DNA from: Lachnospiraceae bacterium
GTDB lineage: Bacteria > Bacillota > Clostridia > Lachnospirales > Lachnospiraceae
NCBI GenBank assembly: GCA_030538915.1
Contig: JAUNTC010000002.1
Span: 1 to 55,957 of the forward strand
Length of the DNA: 55,957 bases
Direction: 5' to 3'
Both the position numbers and the translations under genes were made by a program. The notes beneath the pieces were generated by a model, which made no database searches, was not told the DNA's origin, and was given only the letters and a program-made list of their open reading frames with translations. Within the stretch, counting starts at the first letter, position 1, and the number at the start of each line of letters is the position of its first letter. Below are positions 50,491-55,957 of this stretch, piece by piece.

Positions 50491-52095
50491 TTATGATCTT
50501 CCAAATTCCTCCAGGATGAGTCCATCGTTTCTTTCCTGTGTCATACGCACACTCCATTCGTTTACAAAAAGGAGAAGCGGTCTTCCCTTCAAGTCTTTGA
50601 TCTTCTTCATATCGGATGTACCGGAAAGCTTATCCATATCCACTTCTTCGTTAGCGATCCAGCGAATGTACTCATATGGAAGAGAATCCATACGGATCTC
50701 AACATTGTACTCATTTTCCAGACGATATTTTAAAACATCAAACTGAAGCACGCCAACTACACCGACAATAATCTCTTCCATACCGGTGTTATATTCCTGG
50801 AAAATCTGGATCGCACCTTCCTGGGCAATCTGATTGATTCCTTTAATAAATTGTTTACGTTTCATTGTATCTACCTGGCGCACTCTTGCAAAATGCTCCG
50901 GCGCAAAGGTCGGAATTCCTTCGTATGCGTAGCGCTTTGCAGAAGTTGTAAGTGTATCTCCGATAGAGAAAATACCCGGATCAAATACACCGATAATATC
51001 TCCGCCATAAGCTTCGCTGACCATATGTCTTTCGCTTGCCATCATCTGCTGTGGCTGTGAAAGTCTTACCTTCTTTCCACCCTGGATATGGAATACATCC
51101 ATTCCTGCCTCGAATTTACCAGAGCAGATACGCATGAACGCGATACGGTCTCTGTGCGCCTTGTTCATGTTCGCCTGGATTTTAAATACGAAAGCTGAAA
51201 AGTCTTCTTCTTTCATCGGATCAATGATACCGTCGTCTGATTTTCTCGGCAATGGAGAGCTTGTCATTGCGAGGAAATGCTGAAGGAATGTCTCTACACC
51301 AAAGTTTGTAAGTGCCGATCCAAAAAATACCGGCGAAAGCTCTCCTTTGCTTACAAGCTCCTGATCAAACTCTGCACCTGCACCGTCCTGTAATTCGATT
51401 TCTTCTTCCAGCTGATTTTTCTGATCTTCTGTAATAAGACTGTCAATCTCCGGATCATTAATATCGATTTTTCTTACTTCTCCCTGTGTCGTTCCCTTCT
51501 GGGTATCTGAGAAGAGTTCTACTTTCTTTGTATTTCTATCATATACACCGCGGAATTCTTTTCCGGACCCGATCGGCCAGTTTACCGGACAGGTTGCGAT
51601 TCCAAGTTCGTTCTCAATATCATCTAACAGTTCAAACGTATCCATCGCTTCTCTGTCCATTTTATTGATAAATGTGAAAATCGGAATGTGGCGCATTGTA
51701 CATACTTTAAAAAGTTTTCTTGTCTGCGCCTCTACACCTTTGGATGCATCGATGACCATAACTGCAGAGTCCGCAGCCATCAATGTACGGTATGTATCTT
51801 CTGAGAAATCCTGATGTCCCGGTGTATCCAGAATATTAATACAAAATCCATCATAATTAAACTGCAATACAGAAGAAGTTACGGAAATACCTCTCTCCTT
51901 CTCAATTTCCATCCAGTCGGACACTGCATGCTTTGCAGTTGCCTTTCCCTTTACACTACCCGCCTGATTGATCGCTCCTCCGTAAAGCAGGAACTTCTCT
52001 GTTAAAGTAGTCTTACCTGCATCGGGATGGGAAATAATGGCAAATGTTCTTCTTTTTTTAATTTCATTTTTTATTTCATTCGTTATCTCTGACAT
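50491..52095 (-). CDS. prfC: peptide chain release factor 3
   Basis: GTPase that recycles RF1/RF2 after termination. The 534 residues show the P-loop SHPDAGKTT (22-30), DTPGHQDFSEDT, NKMDREAMD and KGKATAKHAVSDWMEIEKERGISV, matching RF3 rather than EF-G or TetM. AGGAGT precedes the ATG. It is monocistronic downstream of the pnp terminator, and no intrinsic terminator was obvious after it. Confidence 0.97.
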   Translation of the reverse strand: MSEITNEIKNEIKKRRTFAIISHPDAGKTTLTEKFLLYGGAINQAGSVKGKATAKHAVSDWMEIEKERGISVTSSVLQFNYDGFCINILDTPGHQDFSEDTYRTLMAADSAVMVIDASKGVEAQTRKLFKVCTMRHIPIFTFINKMDREAMDTFELLDDIENELGIATCPVNWPIGSGKEFRGVYDRNTKKVELFSDTQKGTTQGEVRKIDINDPEIDSLITEDQKNQLEEEIELQDGAGAEFDQELVSKGELSPVFFGSALTNFGVETFLQHFLAMTSSPLPRKSDDGIIDPMKEEDFSAFVFKIQANMNKAHRDRIAFMRICSGKFEAGMDVFHIQGGKKVRLSQPQQMMASERHMVSEAYGGDIIGVFDPGIFSIGDTLTTSAKRYAYEGIPTFAPEHFARVRQVDTMKRKQFIKGINQIAQEGAIQIFQEYNTGMEEIIVGVVGVLQFDVLKYRLENEYNVEIRMDSLPYEYIRWIANEEVDMDKLSGTSDMKKIKDLKGRPLLLFVNEWSVRMTQERNDGLILEEFGRS

Positions 52096-52148
52096 GTATT
52101 CAAACTCCTATGTTTTTAAAAGAATTTTATTTATAGACACTGCTAATC

Positions 52149-52177
52149 AGTATAACATAACCTCTATCATTCCACAA
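52149..52177 (-). promoter_or_regulatory. prfC promoter
   Basis: TTGTGG (52177-52172), a 17-base spacer ending in TGT, and TATACT (52154-52149), an extended -10 promoter. Confidence 0.6.
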
Positions 52178-52180
52178 ATA

Positions 52181-52207
52181 AAAAATCCCGCACAGTGCGG
52201 GATTTTT
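52181..52207 (-). terminator. pnp terminator
   Basis: AAAAATCCCGCAC and GTGCGGGATTTTT form a near-perfect stem with a tight loop and T-runs on both strands. Confidence 0.93.
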
Positions 52208-52238
52208 CTTAATTCTTATTTATAGCGATGTAATCGAT

Positions 52239-54326
52239 CTATTCAGCAACATCTTTCATGCTAAATGAGAATCTTCCCATCTTATCTTTTCCAAGGCAAA
52301 CAACTTTTACTTTGTCACCAAGTGTAAGCACATCTTCTACATGGTTGATGCGTTCTTTGGAAATTTTGGAAATGTGTACCATACCTTCTTTACCTGGTGC
52401 AAACTCTACGAATGCTCCAAATTCTTTGATGCTGATAACATGTCCTTCCAGAACCTGTCCTGCCTCGTAATCTGTTACGATGATATGGATGAGCTTCTGT
52501 GCTTCTTCCATCTTTTCTGCATCTGTTCCACAGATAGAAACAGCTCCATCATCTGTTATATCAATCTTCACACCTGTCTGTTCGATGATCGCATTGATCG
52601 TCTTACCTCTCTGTCCGACAACGTCACCAATCTTCTGTGGGTCGATCTGCATCTGAACGATCTTCGGTGCATAAGCTCCAACTTCTGCTCTTGGCTCAGC
52701 GATTGCTTTACTCATAACTTCATCCATGATGTACAGTCTTGCTTTTCTTGTATTGGCAATTGCCTCTTCAATAATCGGTCTTGTAAGTCCATGGATCTTA
52801 ATATCCATCTGGATCGCTGTGATACCTTTGTGTGTACCTGCTACCTTAAAGTCCATGTCTCCGAAGAAATCTTCCAGTCCCTGGATATCTGTAAGTACAA
52901 GGTAATCATCGTCTGTATCTCCTGTTACAAGTCCACAGGAAATTCCTGCAACCGCATCTTTGATCGGTACACCAGCAGCCATAAGAGACATAGAAGATGC
53001 ACAGATACTTGCCTGAGAAGTAGAACCGTTGGATTCAAATGTCTCAGATACTGTACGGATCGCATATGGGAATTCAGCCTCACTTGGAAGTACCGGAACA
53101 AGTGCACGCTCAGCCAGTGCTCCATGTCCGATCTCACGACGTCCCGGTCCTCTGGAAGGTCTTGTCTCTCCAACAGAGTATGACGGAAAGTTGTAATGAT
53201 GCATGTAACGTTTTGCAGTCTCTGCTTCATCCAGTCCATCCAGTCTCTGTGCCTCTGAAAGAGGTGCCAGTGTTGCAATGTTGCAGATCTGTGTCTGTCC
53301 ACGAGTAAACATAGCAGAACCATGCACTCTAGGGATGAGATCTACTTCTGCAGCCAATGGACGGATCTCATCGATTGCTCTTCCATCCGGACGTTTGTGA
53401 TCTTTTAAGATCATCTTACGTACCGTCTTCTTCTGATACTGATAAATCGCATCTCCTAATACTGCAAGCCACTCTTCATTATCAGCGAATGCTTCCTCTA
53501 ATTTTTCTGTGATCTGGCGGATATTTTCTTCTCTTACCTGTTTCTCATCTGTGAAAACAGCCTCTTCCATTGTTTCCTGTGGAACAATTTCTTTAATTGC
53601 TGCAAATAAATCTTCCGGAATAGCAAAGCTTTCGTATGCATGCTTTTCTTTTCCACACTCTGCAACGATCGTATCGATAAATGCGATTACTTCCTGGTTC
53701 AGTTCATGTGCTGCAAAAATTGCATCGATCATTGTCTGCTCCGGTACTTCATTTGCTCCGGCCTCGATCATGATCACTTTTTCTTTTGTAGATGCAACTG
53801 TAAGCGCCATATCAGAAACTTCCTTCTGCGCTGCTGTCGGGTTGAATACAAATTCTCCATCTACAAGCCCAACCTGTGTTGTAGAGATTGGTCCGTCAAA
53901 TGGAATATCAGAAATGCTTGTAGCAATTCCTGCACCGATCATAGCTGTAAGCTCCGGAGAGCAATCCTGCTCTACAGATAATACAAGATTTTCCAATGTT
54001 ACATCGTTACGATAATCCTTCGGGAACAGAGGTCTCATCGGACGGTCGATTACACGACATGTAAGGATCGCATTCTCAGATGCCTTTCCTTCTCTCTTGT
54101 TGAATCCTCCCGGAATCTTACCTACAGAATACATTCTTTCATTATATTCTACACTTAATGGGAAGAAATCGATTCCCTCTCTCGGCTTCTCAGAAGCTGT
54201 TGCTGTACAAAGTACAGTAGTATCACCATAGTGCATTAATACAGCACCGTTTGCCTGCTTCGCTACTCTTCCAACATCAACACGAAGAGTTCTGCCGGCT
54301 AATTCCATCTCAAACTTCTTATACAT
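52239..54326 (-). CDS. pnp: polyribonucleotide nucleotidyltransferase (PNPase)
   Basis: Trimeric 3'-5' phosphorolytic exoribonuclease. The 695 residues comprise two RNase PH domains (the first with FFPLSVEYNERMYSVGKIPGGF, the second with GRGPGRREIGHGALAERAL), a KH domain (about 550-610, GDVVGQRGKTINAI) and an S1 domain (about 620-690, GHVISIKEFGAFVEF). AAGGAG precedes the ATG. It follows rpsO as in most bacteria but has its own promoter and a long leader hairpin. Confidence 0.98.
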   Translation of the reverse strand: MYKKFEMELAGRTLRVDVGRVAKQANGAVLMHYGDTTVLCTATASEKPREGIDFFPLSVEYNERMYSVGKIPGGFNKREGKASENAILTCRVIDRPMRPLFPKDYRNDVTLENLVLSVEQDCSPELTAMIGAGIATSISDIPFDGPISTTQVGLVDGEFVFNPTAAQKEVSDMALTVASTKEKVIMIEAGANEVPEQTMIDAIFAAHELNQEVIAFIDTIVAECGKEKHAYESFAIPEDLFAAIKEIVPQETMEEAVFTDEKQVREENIRQITEKLEEAFADNEEWLAVLGDAIYQYQKKTVRKMILKDHKRPDGRAIDEIRPLAAEVDLIPRVHGSAMFTRGQTQICNIATLAPLSEAQRLDGLDEAETAKRYMHHYNFPSYSVGETRPSRGPGRREIGHGALAERALVPVLPSEAEFPYAIRTVSETFESNGSTSQASICASSMSLMAAGVPIKDAVAGISCGLVTGDTDDDYLVLTDIQGLEDFFGDMDFKVAGTHKGITAIQMDIKIHGLTRPIIEEAIANTRKARLYIMDEVMSKAIAEPRAEVGAYAPKIVQMQIDPQKIGDVVGQRGKTINAIIEQTGVKIDITDDGAVSICGTDAEKMEEAQKLIHIIVTDYEAGQVLEGHVISIKEFGAFVEFAPGKEGMVHISKISKERINHVEDVLTLGDKVKVVCLGKDKMGRFSFSMKDVAE

Positions 54327-54373
54327 AGCGTTCTCCTTCTATTATTCATTCATAGTCCAGCGAACAAGGGACT

Positions 54374-54434
54374 CCGAAACTACTGAAAAACATATTCTTC
54401 TTTTTCTAAACAATATACTTTTCAGTGGTCTCGG
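54374..54434 (-). ncRNA. long hairpin in the pnp leader
   Basis: Arms 54434-54412 and 54396-54374 pair as CCGAGAC/GTTTCGG, ACTGAAAA/TTTTCAGT and ATATT/AATAT, 20 pairs with a single C-A mismatch and one 2x2 internal loop. It resembles, by position and size, the RNase III-cut hairpin used for pnp autoregulation in E. coli. Confidence 0.75.
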
Positions 54435-54463
54435 GATAGTTCTCCTCATTCGCAATCTAATAT

Positions 54464-54472
54464 AGTATAGCA
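54464..54472 (-). promoter_or_regulatory. pnp promoter (extended -10)
   Basis: TGC plus TATACT (54472-54464) makes a TGn extended -10. The -35 is poor. The start point would be about 130 bases before pnp. Confidence 0.6.
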
Positions 54473-54505
54473 TACCTTACATAAATAAACCACACCATTT
54501 TTATG

Positions 54506-54540
54506 AAAAAAAGAACCGATTGTAATAAAACAATCGGTTC
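54506..54540 (-). terminator. rpsO terminator
   Basis: GAACCGATTG (54513-54522) and CAATCGGTTC (54531-54540), with an 8-base loop and a T7 run on the minus strand. Confidence 0.93.
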
Positions 54541-54554
54541 TCTCAAAATCATTA

Positions 54555-54821
54555 TTATTTTCTAAGACCAAGTCTCTCGATCAGAGCACGATATCTGTTG
54601 ATATCTGTTTTCTTAAGGTATGCAAGAAGTCCTCTTCTCTGTCCAACCATCTTAAGAAGTCCTCTTCTTGAGTGGTGATCCTTCGGGTTAGCTTTGAAGT
54701 GATCTGTAAGATCGTTGATTCTTGCCGTCAGGATAGCTACCTGTACTTCCGGTGAACCTGTATCTCCTGCTGTTCTTCCAAAGTCTTTAATGATCTGTTC
54801 TTTCTGCTCTTTTGTAATCAT
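54555..54821 (-). CDS. rpsO: 30S ribosomal protein S15
   Basis: Primary 16S-binding protein of the platform. The 88 residues read [20 protein letters not shown], then [23 protein letters not shown] and [22 protein letters not shown], a canonical S15. GAGGAGG precedes the ATG. It has its own promoter, leader and terminator, so it is a separate unit from pnp here. Confidence 0.98.
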   Translation of the reverse strand: MITKEQKEQIIKDFGRTAGDTGSPEVQVAILTARINDLTDHFKANPKDHHSRRGLLKMVGQRRGLLAYLKKTDINRYRALIERLGLRK

Positions 54822-54906
54822 TTTGATTTCCTCCTCAATTTCTCTATAATATCACCTGGTATTAAGTAACGGTTGGAGTTTCCAGTTACCGAACACCGGC
54901 TCACAG
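54822..54906 (-). ncRNA. rpsO leader, possible S15-responsive structure
   Basis: The leader contains GGTAAC..GTTAC and CCG..CGG pairings. S15 represses itself through structured leaders in several phyla, but the folds differ and I cannot assign a class. Confidence 0.35.
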
Positions 54907-54912
54907 TTATTG

Positions 54913-54941
54913 AGTATAACATAAGATGTTTTCTCTGTAAA
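54913..54941 (-). promoter_or_regulatory. rpsO promoter
   Basis: TTTACA (54941-54936), a 17-base spacer ending in TGT, and TATACT (54918-54913). It begins right after the stop codon of the Na/Pi transporter. Confidence 0.78.
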
Positions 54942-54948
54942 GAAGTTT

Positions 54949-55957
54949 TTATTCCTCCTCTTCCTCTATAACGTACTCATTCGGAGCCATGATCGCAAAT
55001 GCAATATTTGTACCATGGTCAGCCACACGTTCTAGTCCGGAAACTGCATCTGTAAAGATCATGCCGGCCTCCGGTGTACATTTATTTTTCGTCAGTCGTT
55101 TAATATGTGCTCTGTGAAGCTTCTTCTCCTGTTTATCAATAGCGTCTTCCAGTTCAAGGATCTCCCGCATATGCTTCTGATTTCCATTTGTAAACATATC
55201 GATCGCATACTCAAGCAGCTTTTCAACTGATGCCATCATATCTTTCATCTGACGGATTGCTTTCTCGCTCAATTCGATATTGGATTCGATTCTTTCTTTT
55301 GCTGCATCTGCAAGGTTTTCCGCATGGTCACCGATACGCTCGATATCGTTTACAACATGGAACAATCCTGCAAGTTTGTCAGAATCTGCTGTCGGGAGCT
55401 CAAGTTCATTTACCTTTACAAGGTAATCTGTAATCTTATTGTTCATAAAGTCAATGTATTTTTCTGTCTTATAAACCTTTTCAATCGAATCCCCGTCCAT
55501 CTCACAGAGTGCATGCATGGAAAGAGTCAGGTTGTTCATCGCAACCTTTCCCATATGCTCGATCTCGTGGATCGCATCCATAAGTGCGGTTGTTGGAGAC
55601 ATCATAGACTGTTTGATATAAGTAAGCTCATATCCGTCCTCTTCGGTCTTATCTTCACCAGGAACAACCTTGTAAGTAAGCTTTACGATTCCGCCCATGA
55701 ATGGGAACAGCATTGCAACTTCAATGATCTTCATCAAAGAATGTGTGTTGGCAACTGCACGCGCCACATTTCCGCCAGACATACTAAGCAGCATGCCTGT
55801 GATCGGTTTTGAGAAAATCAAGATCACAACGAACATGATCGCAGAACCAATTACATTAAAAAGGAAATGGATCATCGCCGCTCTCTTCGCATCCTTCTTA
55901 CCATTTAAACTTGCAAGAAGTGCAGATACACAAGATCCAATATTACATCCAAGGATC
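54949..55957 (-). CDS. Na/Pi cotransporter family protein with PhoU-like domain, N-terminus cut by window edge
   Basis: Phosphate symporter of the PNaS/NptA type. The frame is open to the last base. It begins in ILGCNIGSCVSALLASLNG, the conserved repeat motif, so the Met at 55875 is internal and should not be used as the start. Membrane helices follow (FNVIGSAIMFVVILIFS). The C-terminal 190 residues are a PhoU-like helical domain (SMMSPTTALMDAIHEIEHMG, VNDIERIGDHAENLAD, VSGLERVADHGTNIA). The N-terminal membrane half is outside the window. Confidence 0.93.
   Translation of the reverse strand, partial: ILGCNIGSCVSALLASLNGKKDAKRAAMIHFLFNVIGSAIMFVVILIFSKPITGMLLSMSGGNVARAVANTHSLMKIIEVAMLFPFMGGIVKLTYKVVPGEDKTEEDGYELTYIKQSMMSPTTALMDAIHEIEHMGKVAMNNLTLSMHALCEMDGDSIEKVYKTEKYIDFMNNKITDYLVKVNELELPTADSDKLAGLFHVVNDIERIGDHAENLADAAKERIESNIELSEKAIRQMKDMMASVEKLLEYAIDMFTNGNQKHMREILELEDAIDKQEKKLHRAHIKRLTKNKCTPEAGMIFTDAVSGLERVADHGTNIAFAIMAPNEYVIEEEEE

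Noticed and set aside
55875..55877. ATG at 55875 as the start of the Na/Pi transporter
   Set aside because: The frame continues upstream to the window edge with the conserved GCNIGSCVSALLAS motif, so this Met is internal.

Overview
The window is a dense, AT-rich stretch of about 56 kb whose gene content and order point to an anaerobic member of the Clostridia, most likely Lachnospiraceae. The evidence is the ylxM-ffh-rpsP-khpA-rimM-trmD-rplS cluster, the split glycine decarboxylase (gcvPA/gcvPB), a group-B-like [FeFe] hydrogenase, the FchA cyclohydrolase, the asp23-nusB-xseAB-ispA-dxs-tlyA-nadK-argR-recN operon, strong AAGGAGG ribosome binding sites, and TTGACA/TATAAT promoters with 17-bp spacers. 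I cannot name genus or species. No tRNA, rRNA or CRISPR array was found. Most genes lie on the minus strand. Both edges cut a gene (rplS at the left, a Na/Pi cotransporter at the right).

Layout. 1-4.1 kb: translation and SRP operon read leftward from a TTGACA-N17-TATGAT promoter. 4.2-10.8 kb: single-gene units, often convergent and separated by bidirectional terminators (J-domain protein, thioesterase, TruA-like protein, patatin, an ABC-F ATPase, a phosphatase, luxS, a cysteine hydrolase). 10.9-15.1 kb: infC-rpmI-rplT with an attenuated leader and an AUU start, directly behind a csoR-copA copper unit with a CsoR-type operator. 15.1-17.7 kb: small operon (ProXp-like deacylase, pentapeptide protein, TrmO, GNAT). 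17.8-20 kb: maf, an argD-like aminotransferase and rpsU (58 aa). 20-28.8 kb: glycine riboswitch, gcvT-gcvH-gcvPA-gcvPB-lplA-lpdA-fchA-folD. 28.9-33.3 kb: alaS and hydrogenase. 33.3-40 kb: asnA, split metH (catalytic plus separate reactivation protein) and metF, with an IS110-family element between metF and the reactivation gene. 40-50.5 kb: glgA and the long recN-to-asp23 operon. 50.5-56 kb: prfC, pnp, rpsO and the partial Na/Pi transporter.

How the genes fit together. One-carbon metabolism dominates the centre. Glycine cleavage makes methylene-THF, the FolD-like protein oxidises it, FchA hydrolyses methenyl-THF, and MetF/MetH move methyl groups to homocysteine, which LuxS also supplies. The FolD-like protein lacks the Lys used for cyclohydrolase activity, which fits the presence of FchA beside it.

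The observations I rate highest are: a copper ATPase with a fused C-terminal CopZ-like domain preceded by a perfect internal ribosome binding site; an ABC-F protein whose three degenerate motifs all fall on one composite ATP site; a TruA-like protein with Glu at the catalytic Asp position; an IS110 element with a structured 5' region (candidate bridge RNA) and a single amber codon in its recombinase; an 18-bp interrupted palindrome with a competing hairpin between lpdA and fchA; a long hairpin in the pnp leader; and a Shine-Dalgarno sequence separated from its start codon by a hairpin upstream of the methionine synthase reactivation gene.
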